From contig CAYLKL010000004.1 in assembly GCA_964384645.1 (NCBI GenBank), positions 1 to 64,000 of the forward strand: a stretch of 64,000 nucleotides of DNA, given 5' to 3'. Origin of the DNA: DAORIO01 sp964384645. GTDB lineage: Bacteria > Patescibacteriota > Minisyncoccia > Phycocordibacterales > UBA9973. The notes beneath the pieces are model-generated. The model had not been told where the DNA came from. It worked only from the letters and a program-made list of their open reading frames with translations, and made no database searches. Shown piece by piece: positions 25,911 to 34,701 of the stretch. The position numbers and the translations under genes are program-made. Position 1 is the first letter of the stretch; every line of letters starts with the position of its first letter.

Positions 25911-26798
25911 ATGAAAATTTTTACAGTAAAAATATTAATTTTCTCACTAATATTTTTTTTGGGTTATAACTATAATTGGGTTTTGGCAGATGATGTGAAT
26001 ATTTCTGCTACGGTTGATTCTGTTGTTGGCGGTGGTGGAGGGGGAGGTGGTGGTAGTAGCGGTGGTTCGTCTATTAGCACTAATGTAGTTTTTTCAGGTA
26101 GGGCATACCCGCTATCTAACGTTTCCCTACTTCGAGACGGTGTTGTTGTCGCAACAACCGTTTCTGGTCCAGACGCAAAATTTACAGTTTCACTAGCTGG
26201 TGTGTCGTCTGGTAATCATATATTTACAGTATATAGTACTGATTCTACAGGCTTAAGATCTTCAAATCCTTTTACTGTAACATTGTTCATTTCTTCTGGT
26301 GTTTCTACTACAGTATCTGGAATATTTCTTACTCCAACAATTTCAGTAGATAAATCTATTGTTAGGAAGGGGGATAATTTAACTGTTTTTGGGGAAAGTT
26401 CTCCTGTTAGTGATATTGTTATCGAAGTTAATTCTGAAAATCAATTATTTTTTTCAACGAAGAGTGACAATGACGGGGCTTATCTTTTTACTTTTGATAC
26501 ATCTCCGTTAGAATTAGGAGACCATAGTGCTAAATCTAAATCTAAAATAGGCTTTGAAATATCAGAGTATTCTAAGATTGCAAGCTTTAAAGTTGGAACT
26601 CAAACAATTTTAAATAATACTAATCAGTGTGGAGTTGTGGCAGATCTATTTGTAGATTGTCGAATTAATATAGTCGATTTTTCTATCTTGGCTTATTGGT
26701 ATAAAAGACCAATTCCACCAGCAAATATTGATTTGAATAAAGATGGAGTGGTTACAATCGCAGACTTTAGTATTATGGCGTATTACTGGACAGGGTAG
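25911..26798 (+). CDS. Secreted protein with C-terminal dockerin-like domain
   Basis: 295 aa. Signal peptide (ILIFSLIFFLGYNYNWVLA), a Gly/Ser-rich linker, two Ig-like beta domains (about 60-130 and 140-230), and a dockerin type I-like pair of calcium loops at the C-terminus. The second loop, DLNKDGVVTIADF, keeps the Asp/Asn ligand pattern. The first, DLFVDCRINIVDF, has Phe at ligand position 3 and may not bind calcium. Each loop is followed by the same helix pattern (SILAYWY / SIMAYYW). Likely binds the cohesin-like domains encoded 0.4-1.3 kb downstream. Confidence 0.82.
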   Translation: MKIFTVKILIFSLIFFLGYNYNWVLADDVNISATVDSVVGGGGGGGGGSSGGSSISTNVVFSGRAYPLSNVSLLRDGVVVATTVSGPDAKFTVSLAGVSSGNHIFTVYSTDSTGLRSSNPFTVTLFISSGVSTTVSGIFLTPTISVDKSIVRKGDNLTVFGESSPVSDIVIEVNSENQLFFSTKSDNDGAYLFTFDTSPLELGDHSAKSKSKIGFEISEYSKIASFKVGTQTILNNTNQCGVVADLFVDCRINIVDFSILAYWYKRPIPPANIDLNKDGVVTIADFSIMAYYWTG

Positions 26799-26867
26799 TG
26801 AATTTTGGCTATGCACGTAGTGCGTTCCGACTGAATAGTCGGAACATAGCCAAAATCTACTACCCTG
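26791..26867. repeat. Imperfect 77-bp palindrome before GIY-YIG gene
   Basis: 26791-26813 pairs with 26845-26867 over 23 nt with one or two mismatches (CAGGGTAGT and AATTTTGGCTATG arms). Inside is a second perfect hairpin GTTCCGACT gaat AGTCGGAAC. The left arm includes the last codons and stop of the dockerin gene. No T-run follows, so it is not a standard terminator. Confidence 0.75.
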
Positions 26868-26891
26868 GGACCAGATAAAGATTAATTTTTT

Positions 26892-27164
26892 ATGTTTAAT
26901 TATGTATATGTGATACAAAGCAATAAAACAGATAATTTGTATGTTGGTTATTCTTCAGACATTAAGAAAAGATTGGAAGAGCATAATAGTGGTAAAAATT
27001 TTTCAACTAAGTCAAAAGTTCCATGGAGTTTAATACATTACGAAGCTTATAAAAATATGAAAGATACAATCCGTAGAGAAAAATATTTAAAAACAAATCA
27101 AGGTTCAAGATTACTTAAAAGAATGTTAAGAGAATTTTTTTATGAGAAAAAATACAATGTCTAA
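26892..27164 (+). CDS. Stand-alone GIY-YIG endonuclease
   Basis: 90 aa, a minimal GIY-YIG nuclease of the UvrC-like/YhbQ type. Visible motifs: YVYVIQS and LYVGYSS (the GIY and YIG strands), the catalytic Arg in KKRLEEHN, and the Glu/Asn region (RREKYLKTNQGSR). These small proteins are often multi-copy in CPR genomes and of unclear function. It sits in the middle of a surface-protein operon, directly after a 77-bp palindrome, and overlaps the next gene, so it looks inserted. Confidence 0.9.
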   Translation: MFNYVYVIQSNKTDNLYVGYSSDIKKRLEEHNSGKNFSTKSKVPWSLIHYEAYKNMKDTIRREKYLKTNQGSRLLKRMLREFFYEKKYNV

Positions 27165-28044
27165 TTTTTTAAAAATATTTATAATAGCAACAATTTTTAT
27201 ACTTACACCTAAAGTAACTTTTGGGGCTGATTTGTTTGTGAAAACCCAAAAGGAACAATATAAAATAGGAGAGCAGTTTATTGTCAGTGTTGAAGTTGTT
27301 TCCGAAAAAGAATTACCAATAAATGCTGTTGATTTGCAGATTGGTTTTACAAAAGAGACAGTAAAGTTTGTTAACAGTATTGAAAGAAATTCTATAGTCT
27401 CATTTTTTGTGGATAGGCCTAAATTGGAAAACGGGTTTGTTTATTTGTCAGGAATTACACCGGGTGGTTTTTATGGATCAATTGATCCAATTATAGATTC
27501 AGAGAAAATTCAAACTGTTAAGATAATAGATTTGATTTTTGAACCAATTGCTTCAGGGAGGGCAGAGGTTTATTTAGAAAAAGGTTTTTTATATAGAGCT
27601 GATGGAACTGGTTTGACTCTTAATTTTAATAATTGGCCTAGCATTCTTTCTGTTACAGACGAAGTTCTATTTAGCGCTATAGATTTAAATGACGATGTTC
27701 CACCTACACCATTTGATTTGAAAATAATTCAAGATAGAAATATTTCAAAAAATTCAATACTTGTATTTGAGACAAATGACGAAGATTCCGGTATTGATTA
27801 TTATGAAATTTTCGAAGAAGGTAGAAAACCAGAAGTTTCTGATAGTCCTTATATACTTAAAAATAAACCACCAAGAGGTGTAATAACTGTAAAGGCTTAT
27901 GATAAGTCTGGAAATGTACAAGCTTCTTATATTGACGCACCTATCGTTATAAATAATAAACAAAATAATAAAGACATAATCATTATTATTGCTATAATTT
28001 GTTTATTAGTTTTCTTTTTTAAAAAAATAAAAAGAAAAACTTAG
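27157..28044 (+). CDS. Cohesin-like membrane-anchored surface protein
   Basis: Signal peptide (MSNFLKIFIIATIFILT...TFGA), then a cohesin-like beta-sandwich of about 150 residues (VKTQKEQYKIGEQFIVSVEV, INAVDLQIGFTKETVKFV). A shorter Ig-like domain follows, and a C-terminal membrane helix (IIIIIAIICLLVFFF) with a KKIKRKT tail. The frame could also start at ATG 27142, overlapping the GIY-YIG gene more; I prefer 27157 because it gives a normal signal peptide. It shares its fold with the next protein. 295 aa from 27157. Confidence 0.78.
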   Translation: MSNFLKIFIIATIFILTPKVTFGADLFVKTQKEQYKIGEQFIVSVEVVSEKELPINAVDLQIGFTKETVKFVNSIERNSIVSFFVDRPKLENGFVYLSGITPGGFYGSIDPIIDSEKIQTVKIIDLIFEPIASGRAEVYLEKGFLYRADGTGLTLNFNNWPSILSVTDEVLFSAIDLNDDVPPTPFDLKIIQDRNISKNSILVFETNDEDSGIDYYEIFEEGRKPEVSDSPYILKNKPPRGVITVKAYDKSGNVQASYIDAPIVINNKQNNKDIIIIIAIICLLVFFFKKIKRKT

Positions 28045-28048
28045 CGTG

Positions 28049-29791
28049 ATGAATTATCTTAAAAACTTTTTATTTTTTGTTGTAGCATTTCTATTTCCGC
28101 TTTTTTCACACGCGGCGGTTTTGTCTTTTTCTCCGTCTACAGGAACTTACAAAAGCGGAGAAACTTTTTCTGTAAATATTTCTGTAAATTCAGAAGGAAA
28201 ATCTATAAATGCTGTTTCTGCAAACTTAACTTTCCCTGCTAGTTTGATGAGGGTTGTTAGTGTTTCTAAGACTGATTCAATAATAAATTATTGGGTTCAA
28301 GAGCCGAGTTTTTCAAATACAAATGGAACTCTAAATTTAGAGGGAGTAATAGTTAATCCGGGATTTAGTGGTTCTGCGGGCAAGGTTTTAAAGGTAACTT
28401 TTGAAGCCAAGTCTTCTGGAGTTGCTGAGGTTAAATACGCGGTTTCTTCTGTTTTGGCAAATGACGGCCTGGGCACAAATGTATTATCTTTTGCCAATAA
28501 AGCATCTTTTACAATAGGTGCAACAAGTGCTGTTTCAACCACCCCTGGACCAGAAGCAACACCAGCGCCAATTTTTGTGACATCCTCGACTCACTCAGAT
28601 CCAAACGAATGGTATCCAATAAAAGATTTAGTGCTTGAATGGAAAATACCTTCAATTGTAGAAGCAATTTCGTATGAATTAGACCAAACAGTCTCGACGA
28701 ACCCGGGAACAGATGCAAATAAAAAAATCTCCTTGTTTGAAAAGAAGGATTTAGAAGACGGGACTTGGTTTTTTCACCTTAGGGCAAAAAATAGTAGTGG
28801 TTGGGGTTCTGTGAGTCATTTTAGAGTACAGATCGATACAGACTCACCTGAATATTTAAATATTAAAAGCGAAGGTGAAAAAGAGGGTAAGACTGTGTTT
28901 TCTATTAGTGCAAAAGACTCTACATCTGGAATAGAAAATTATGAAATAAGAATAGATGGCGGAGAACCAGTATTTTTACCAGGTTCGGATATAGCAACTT
29001 TTACGGCTCCAATTTTAGTTAGCGGTAAACATACGATTTTTGTTAAAGCTTATGATTTTGCTGGCAATCACACAGCAAATTCTATTGATTTTGAGTCAAC
29101 CGGATTGGTTCCACCTAAATTGGTTGAATATCCAACAGAGCTAAAGTATAAGGAAAATCTAAGAGTTGCGGGTATTTCTTCACCAAATCATGATGTAATA
29201 CTTATTTTAGTAAGACAATCTCAAAAAAGAGGCATAAGTGAAGAAATATATTATTTCTCAAATAACTCTAAGGTAGAGTTGCCAGTAGAAAAAAAATTGG
29301 TTAAAACAAACTCAGACGGGGTATTTCGTTATACTTGGGAAAAGAAGTTGTTAGCAGGAAATTATAGAATTTATGCAGTAGCTGTAGATAAAGAGGGTAA
29401 CGAATCAGCTCCGTCGGAGCAAATATCATTTGATGTAATGGAGAGTCGATTTATAAGAATCCTTTCTTATCTAACAGGATTACTTTCTGTCGTGGTTCCA
29501 TTTATTGGCATAATTTTGTTCACAGTTATAATGCTTCTTTACGCACGAAAGAAATACAGAAATTTACAAGAAGGTATTAGTGTTGAGCTTGATAAGACTG
29601 AAAAAGAAGTAGGGGAAGCCTTGAGAAGGCATGATGAGACCACTGAAATGCTAGAAAATGTTCGACATTCTGGTCCAAAGTCTAAAGAAGAGGTGCTTGT
29701 TTTGCGAGAACACGAGAAAGACATAGAGTCAGTTGAAAAAACGATCAAGCAAAAGATTCTTAATCTTAGAAAGAAGTTAATGGGCAAATAA
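28049..29791 (+). CDS. Cohesin-like multi-domain membrane protein
   Basis: 580 aa from ATG 28049 (a GTG at 28046 is also in frame). Signal peptide (FLFFVVAFLFPLFSHAAV), then a well-preserved cohesin-like domain at residues about 25-150 (LSFSPSTGTYKSGETFSVNI, AVSANLTFPASLMRVVSV). A Pro-rich linker and three Ig-like or Big-type domains follow, then a membrane helix (LLSVVVPFIGIILFTVIMLLY) and a cytoplasmic coiled coil of about 80 residues. The coiled coil suggests intracellular oligomerisation or a partner. Last gene of the cluster; terminator at 29832. Confidence 0.82.
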   Translation: MNYLKNFLFFVVAFLFPLFSHAAVLSFSPSTGTYKSGETFSVNISVNSEGKSINAVSANLTFPASLMRVVSVSKTDSIINYWVQEPSFSNTNGTLNLEGVIVNPGFSGSAGKVLKVTFEAKSSGVAEVKYAVSSVLANDGLGTNVLSFANKASFTIGATSAVSTTPGPEATPAPIFVTSSTHSDPNEWYPIKDLVLEWKIPSIVEAISYELDQTVSTNPGTDANKKISLFEKKDLEDGTWFFHLRAKNSSGWGSVSHFRVQIDTDSPEYLNIKSEGEKEGKTVFSISAKDSTSGIENYEIRIDGGEPVFLPGSDIATFTAPILVSGKHTIFVKAYDFAGNHTANSIDFESTGLVPPKLVEYPTELKYKENLRVAGISSPNHDVILILVRQSQKRGISEEIYYFSNNSKVELPVEKKLVKTNSDGVFRYTWEKKLLAGNYRIYAVAVDKEGNESAPSEQISFDVMESRFIRILSYLTGLLSVVVPFIGIILFTVIMLLYARKKYRNLQEGISVELDKTEKEVGEALRRHDETTEMLENVRHSGPKSKEEVLVLREHEKDIESVEKTIKQKILNLRKKLMGK

Positions 29792-29831
29792 ATACACAAA
29801 ATTAGGATGGTTTAGTCAAGGCAAATAACAC

Positions 29832-29860
29832 AAAAAACCCTTATAAAATAAGGGTTTTTT
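29832..29860 (+). terminator. Terminator of the surface cluster
   Basis: AAAAAACCCTTAT aaa ATAAGGGTTTTTT, 40 nt after the last gene. Confidence 0.9.
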
Positions 29861-29894
29861 GTGTTTGACACAGGTAAAAAGTGTTGTATAACTA

Positions 29895-29923
29895 TTGACT
29901 TTTTTATTTGGATGTGCTATCAT
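29895..29923 (+). promoter_or_regulatory. Promoter with long leader
   Basis: TTGACT (29895-29900), 17-nt spacer ending TGC, TATCAT (29918-29923). The leader of about 130 nt has a hairpin GCTAAA agtta TTTAGC near 29950, unlike the leaderless genes around it. Confidence 0.7.
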
Positions 29924-30059
29924 ATCAGTATCCTTATAAGTTATTCGCTAAAAGTTATTTAGCTTAAAACTTAAAAGGTTTTTTTCTTTTAGGCTTAAAT
30001 TCCTTAAAGAAATAAACAAAACTCAGTAATGGTGTTTTGCGAAGCGAAATCGCTACAAT

Positions 30060-30635
30060 ATGACAAATAATATAAAATTACATTTTTTGAGATCATTATT
30101 TATAATTCCGTTTATCACAGGTTCGTTTATGGCCAACCCAATGGCAATAGCAACTCCAGGAGTATTTTTTGACTCAGATCACTTTATTTACAGTTTCGAT
30201 ACTAAATCTGAAATTGCATCTATCGTAGATAATAGAGCCGAAAAAATTGACGCCTATTTCTCACAACACGATCTTCCACTTGAAGGTTTTGGAGAAAAAA
30301 TGGTTGCTGAAGCTGACTTGTATGGATTGGATTGGAGACTACTACCTGCTCTTGCAATGAGAGAATCTACTGGAGGAAAGTTTACTTGTAAAAGTGAAAG
30401 TGGTAAAAATAATCCCTTTGGTTGGGGGTCATGTAAAATCGGATTTGATTCCTATGACCATTCAATCGAGGTTTTAGCTAGAAACCTTTCTGGTAATAAT
30501 CCTAAAACATCTCATTATTATGACGGTAAGGATGTTAGAGGAATTTTGGAGACTTATAACCCTCCATCAGTTGTTCCAAAATATGCTGACCAAGTTATGA
30601 AAATTATGTCTGATATTGAAAATATCAACGCCTAA
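30060..30635 (+). CDS. Exported glucosaminidase-like peptidoglycan hydrolase
   Basis: 191 aa. N-terminal signal (LRSLFIIPFITGSFMANPM), then a lysozyme-like/glucosaminidase domain of about 130 residues: MVAEADLYGLDWRLLPALAMRES with the candidate catalytic Glu, NPFGWGS, YNPPSVVPKYADQVMKIM. The family cleaves peptidoglycan glycan strands. Probably remodels the wall or releases surface structures encoded just upstream. It is alone in its unit. Confidence 0.8.
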   Translation: MTNNIKLHFLRSLFIIPFITGSFMANPMAIATPGVFFDSDHFIYSFDTKSEIASIVDNRAEKIDAYFSQHDLPLEGFGEKMVAEADLYGLDWRLLPALAMRESTGGKFTCKSESGKNNPFGWGSCKIGFDSYDHSIEVLARNLSGNNPKTSHYYDGKDVRGILETYNPPSVVPKYADQVMKIMSDIENINA

Positions 30636-30636
30636 T

Positions 30637-30670
30637 AAAAAAAGCCCCGCCAATCTGGTGGGGCTTTTTG
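30637..30670. terminator. Bidirectional terminator
   Basis: AAAAAAAGCCCCGCC aatct GGTGGGGCTTTTT between convergent genes ending at 30635 and 30675. Confidence 0.9.
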
Positions 30671-30674
30671 GTTT

Positions 30675-30968
30675 TCAACAAGAAGTGAATAGATCGATCT
30701 GTCCTTTAGGGTATATAATTTTTTTAGAATATCCTTTAAAACTAAAACTTTTATTATTTCCATTTGAATGAACTAAATAGATAGTTTTAGTTTTTGAATT
30801 CTTAACTTCTTTCTCGACATCGGCTATTTCGTCAGGGAAACGCCTCATTAGTTCTTGAAGATAGAGTTCATTTGAAACTTCTAAAATTATATCTTTATTA
30901 TACCTTGTAGACTTTAGGAACGCTCTCAGTGCTTCTATGTCTTCCTTGTTTGGAGTTGGTTTAAACAT
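30675..30968 (-). CDS. Hypothetical protein (97 aa)
   Basis: No family recognised. N-terminal half is helical and charged (EDIEALRAFLKSTRYNKDII), C-terminal half is Lys/Ser-rich with strands. Cytoplasmic. Single-gene unit with own promoter. Confidence 0.65.
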   Translation of the reverse strand: MFKPTPNKEDIEALRAFLKSTRYNKDIILEVSNELYLQELMRRFPDEIADVEKEVKNSKTKTIYLVHSNGNNKSFSFKGYSKKIIYPKGQIDLFTSC

Positions 30969-30995
30969 TTTTATATTGTTTAGGTTGTTTCATTA

Positions 30996-31024
30996 ATGGT
31001 ACTCAGATAAAAAATGTTTGTCAA
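30996..31024 (-). promoter_or_regulatory. Promoter of 30968 gene
   Basis: Minus strand: TTGACA (31024-31019), 17-nt spacer, TACCAT (31001-30996). Confidence 0.65.
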
Positions 31025-31033
31025 ATTTCAATT

Positions 31034-31401
31034 GTTACTTTTTAACCGCTAAAAAGTAACTAAAAATGCTCTCGCCACTCACTGTTTTGAATACTCACGA
31101 AACTCACACTCATTAAAAATAATAACTCGTTACACTCAGACAGATTATTTTTTACTTCATAACATTCGTGTTCGTTTGTTCGTATCTTCAAAACAGCTCA
31201 AGGCGAAGACGTTCCGTCCGGCAACTCGCCTTTTAAAGTTTTATATATGAAAACCAGTGAGACCGAAGACTAAAACTTTTATGTTTGAGGCTGAATGAAA
31301 TGAGGACGAGTTTAAAGTTTTTGCTAGGTCGAATTTCGTTTTCATAATAAAATTTTATTCTGGCGAGAGGTTTTGCGCTACTTTTTCCGGTAAAAAGTAG
31401 C
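31034..31401. mobile_element. MITE-like element with terminal hairpins
   Basis: No ORF fills this 370-nt stretch. Its ends are hairpins of related sequence: GTTACTTTTTA/TAAAAAGTAAC at 31034-31060 and GCTACTTTTT/AAAAAGTAGC at 31377-31401. Just inside, 31046-31076 and 31362-31390 are imperfect inverted copies (CTCTCGCC and AAAAAGTA blocks). Internal inverted pieces include CTCACTG-TTTT at about 31080 against AAAACCAGTGAG at about 31250. The right hairpin reaches the dnaE stop codon. A non-autonomous element or a structured RNA gene are both possible. Confidence 0.5.
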
Positions 31402-34400
31402 TATAGTCTTTTTATTTTATCAACCAAAATACTCTTTTCGTCATTTCTTATACTTATTTTGCCACTTATTGCCACCACGGCACCTTCTTCTACAGATTCG
31501 TGGCTGGTTACAAAAACCTTTGGAAATATAACTACTTCTATCTGCGATGTCTGGTCTCCAATTTTTACAAAGGCCATACGGTCATTTTTCTTTGTTAGGT
31601 TTATTCTTACTGTTTCTATTACTCCTGCAATTACAACAGGAAGGCCATTTTTCCCATTTTCAAGTATGCTTTTTATTGGCTTAACTTTTCCGCGAATTCT
31701 TTCGGCGTGTTTGTCTAGAGGATGTCCAGAAATGTATAGTCCTAAAAGTTCTTTCTCTGATGCTAGTCTTTGAAGTTCGTCTATTTCAGGTGCGTCTATT
31801 AACTTAAAGCTTGGAGCACTATTTATTTCAAGAAGTCCAAAAAGAGATTGTTGGTTTTCGTTTTCATTTTTACTTTGTTTAGCAAAGGCAAGCATTTCTT
31901 CTATTTGAGAAAGCATAGCACTTCTGTTGCCCAAGCAATCAAGTGATCCAGATTTTACTAAAGCCTCTAAAGATTTTTTATTTAAGTTTTTGTGTTTAAC
32001 TCTAGTTAGAAAATCACCAATTGAAGCGAAATCTCCATCTTTTTCTCTTTCAGTTATTATTGCATCAGCAATTTCATTTCCAAGATTTTTAATAGAGTGA
32101 AATCCAAATAAAATATTTGTCGGTTTCTTTTCTTCATTGTAAACAACTGTAAAATCACCATAAGAAATATTGACACTCGGAGCTGAAACAGGAATCTTCA
32201 TGTTTTTGCATTCATTTATGATTATTGAAATTTTTTCAATATCACCTGATTCAGCAGTTAAAATTGAAGCCATATATTCAACAGGGAAGTTCGCCTTCAT
32301 GTATGCTGTTTGATATGCAACTTTTCCATAACTTGCCGCGTGAGCTTTGTTGAATCCATAGGCTGCGAAAGGTTCTATCCAGTTCCAAAGTTCCTCAGCT
32401 TTTTTGAGTGGCCATTTACTATAAGAAACACAACCATTTATAAATTTCTCTTTTTGTTTTGCCATTTCTTCTGGGATTTTTTTTCCCACAGCTTTTCGGA
32501 ATTTGTCTACTTCACCCCACGAATAACCAGCCAAATTAACAGCCATCAAAAGAAGATCATCTTGGTAGACCAAAATTCCATATGTTTGTTTCAGTATTGG
32601 TTCAAGAGCTGGGTCCATGTATTTTATTAATCTTGGATTGTGTTTTCTTTCGATATACAGAGGAATGAATTGCATTGGCCCTGGTCGATATAGTGCCACC
32701 ATAGCGTTTATGTCAGTTATAGAGCTCGGTTTGAGCTCTTTTAGGTATCTTGTCATACCTGAACCGTTTAATTGAAAGAGTCCTTCTGTGTCACCTCGAG
32801 CAAGAAGTTCAAAAGTTTTTCTGTCTGCAATATCAATATTTTCGAGATCAATAGTTATATTGTATTGTTTTTTTACTCTAATAACCGCATCAGCGAGTAT
32901 CGCCAAGTTTTTGATTCCTAGAAAGTCGAACTTCAAGAGTCCCGCATCTTCAACTGCATGCATATCGTATTGAGTAATTATTTTTCCACCTTTCGGGTCG
33001 TATTGAAGTGGAACGTATTCGGTAAGAGCTACTGGAGAAATAACAACACCCGCTGCGTGTACGCTGATGTGTCTAGCTGAGCCTTCCAATTTTTTCGCCA
33101 TATCAATAATTGTTTTGGTGTCTCTTTCGTTGTCATAAGCTTCTTGCAGTTCTTCTACCATTTCAAGCGCTCTATCAATTGTCATGGGGAATCCTTGTGA
33201 TCCCATCGGAATCATTTTTGAAATTCTGTCACCTGTCGAGTACGGATAACCAAGCGCACGTGCAACGTCACGAACAGCACCACGGGCTGCCATTGTTCCA
33301 AATGTTCCAATTTGAGCAACTTTATCTTCGCCGTATTTTCTTTTGGCGTATTCGATCATTTCATCTCGCCTGTTATCGGCGAAATCCATATCGATATCAG
33401 GCGCAGATGGACGCTCTGGGTTCAAAAATCTTTCAAAAGGTATTTGGTATTTTAATGGGTCAACGCTAGTAATACCGAGAGAGTAAGTTGTTATAGATCC
33501 AGCAACAGAACCTCGAATAGCAGAAAGGATTCCATTTTCTTTTGCAAAGCGCACCAAATCAGCCACAACTAAAAAGTAAGGAGAGTAGCCTTTTTTATCA
33601 ATAATTCCAAGTTCGTATTCTAGTCTTTCAATTGCAATTGCATTATCTTTGAAACCTCGACGTTCAAGTCCGGCAAAAGCATATTCGCGCAGTGTTTCAG
33701 TGTGGTTTTTGCCAGGAAGTGTTTCAATATCCGGGAAAACCCATTTACCAAGTTCAAGTTCTAAATTTATTTTTTCAGCAACAAGTAGGGTATTTTCTAC
33801 GGCCTCGGGCGTGTCGGAAAAATATTTTCTTATTTGTTCTTCGTTTACAAAAGAATAATTTCCACCCTTCATTGTCATTTCTTTTGAAGCAACATCACTT
33901 CCTGTGTTTATTGCAATGAGTGTATCTTGCGCGTCAGCATCATCAAAATGCAAATAGTGTGAATCCCAAGTAGCAACAATTGGAATATCATATTTTTTTG
34001 AAAGTATTTTTAATCCATTTTTTACCTCAGTGTGACCTTCAACTTCATCGTGTCCCATCAATTCAAGAAAATAGTTTTCTTTTCCGAATATATCCATATA
34101 TTCTTCAACAAGCGCTTCTGCTTTTGTCATATTTTTCGCACGCAATGCATTAGCCAGTTCGCCAGCAGGGCAACCAGAGAGGCAAATTATTCCTTCGTGG
34201 TGTTCACGCAAAATTTCTTTATCCATTCTTGGCTTGTAATAAAAACCCTCAAGGTGAGATTTTGTTACAAGTTTCATTAGGTTTTTGTAACCAGTTAAGT
34301 TTTTTGCAAGCAAAGTAATGTGGTATCTTTTTGAATCTACCGATGGCTCTTTGTCGAATCTACCTCGTGCAGCTAAATATCCCTCTACTCCAATAATTGG

Positions 34401-34586
34401 CTTAACTCCAGCTTCTTGGCATTGCTTATAAAAATCAATTGCAGCATACATGTTGCCATGGTCTGTTATTGCAAGTGCTGGCATATCAAATTCTTTAGCT
34501 TTTTTAACCAGTTCGTCTACCTTCGAAAGACCGTCGAGTAGAGAGTAGTGTGAATGAGTATGCAGATGGACAAATTTTGAACACAT
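31401..34586 (-). CDS. dnaE: DNA polymerase III alpha subunit
   Basis: Replicative polymerase, 1061 aa. N-terminal PHP domain with HLHTHSHYSLLDG and ITDHGNMYAAIDFY, polymerase core with PDIDMDFADNRRDE carrying catalytic aspartates, then the tau/beta-binding and OB-fold region (VVIAGVIETVRINLTKKN). The frame continues 7 codons upstream, but MCSKFVHLHTHSHYSL is the normal DnaE start and follows an extended -10 by 11 nt. Slightly shorter than E. coli DnaE (1160 aa). Ends next to the MITE-like element. Confidence 0.97.
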   Translation of the reverse strand: MCSKFVHLHTHSHYSLLDGLSKVDELVKKAKEFDMPALAITDHGNMYAAIDFYKQCQEAGVKPIIGVEGYLAARGRFDKEPSVDSKRYHITLLAKNLTGYKNLMKLVTKSHLEGFYYKPRMDKEILREHHEGIICLSGCPAGELANALRAKNMTKAEALVEEYMDIFGKENYFLELMGHDEVEGHTEVKNGLKILSKKYDIPIVATWDSHYLHFDDADAQDTLIAINTGSDVASKEMTMKGGNYSFVNEEQIRKYFSDTPEAVENTLLVAEKINLELELGKWVFPDIETLPGKNHTETLREYAFAGLERRGFKDNAIAIERLEYELGIIDKKGYSPYFLVVADLVRFAKENGILSAIRGSVAGSITTYSLGITSVDPLKYQIPFERFLNPERPSAPDIDMDFADNRRDEMIEYAKRKYGEDKVAQIGTFGTMAARGAVRDVARALGYPYSTGDRISKMIPMGSQGFPMTIDRALEMVEELQEAYDNERDTKTIIDMAKKLEGSARHISVHAAGVVISPVALTEYVPLQYDPKGGKIITQYDMHAVEDAGLLKFDFLGIKNLAILADAVIRVKKQYNITIDLENIDIADRKTFELLARGDTEGLFQLNGSGMTRYLKELKPSSITDINAMVALYRPGPMQFIPLYIERKHNPRLIKYMDPALEPILKQTYGILVYQDDLLLMAVNLAGYSWGEVDKFRKAVGKKIPEEMAKQKEKFINGCVSYSKWPLKKAEELWNWIEPFAAYGFNKAHAASYGKVAYQTAYMKANFPVEYMASILTAESGDIEKISIIINECKNMKIPVSAPSVNISYGDFTVVYNEEKKPTNILFGFHSIKNLGNEIADAIITEREKDGDFASIGDFLTRVKHKNLNKKSLEALVKSGSLDCLGNRSAMLSQIEEMLAFAKQSKNENENQQSLFGLLEINSAPSFKLIDAPEIDELQRLASEKELLGLYISGHPLDKHAERIRGKVKPIKSILENGKNGLPVVIAGVIETVRINLTKKNDRMAFVKIGDQTSQIEVVIFPKVFVTSHESVEEGAVVAISGKISIRNDEKSILVDKIKRL

Positions 34587-34597
34587 AAGATGAGCAA

Positions 34598-34606
34598 AGT
34601 ATAACA
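34598..34606 (-). promoter_or_regulatory. Extended -10 of dnaE
   Basis: Minus strand: TGT-TATACT, 11 nt before ATG 34586. Confidence 0.6.
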
Positions 34607-34689
34607 AAAAAAGCAGATTTAATCGCCTTGATTTTTATCTATATATTTTGTCTGGTTGCTCAAAGAGTGCTTTAAAAGTGTATATGTTT

Positions 34690-34695
34690 TAAAAT
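34690..34695 (+). promoter_or_regulatory. -10 of rnhB, leaderless
   Basis: TAAAAT with 6 nt to ATG 34702. No extended TG at the usual position. Confidence 0.55.
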
Positions 34696-34701
34696 ATCCA
34701 C

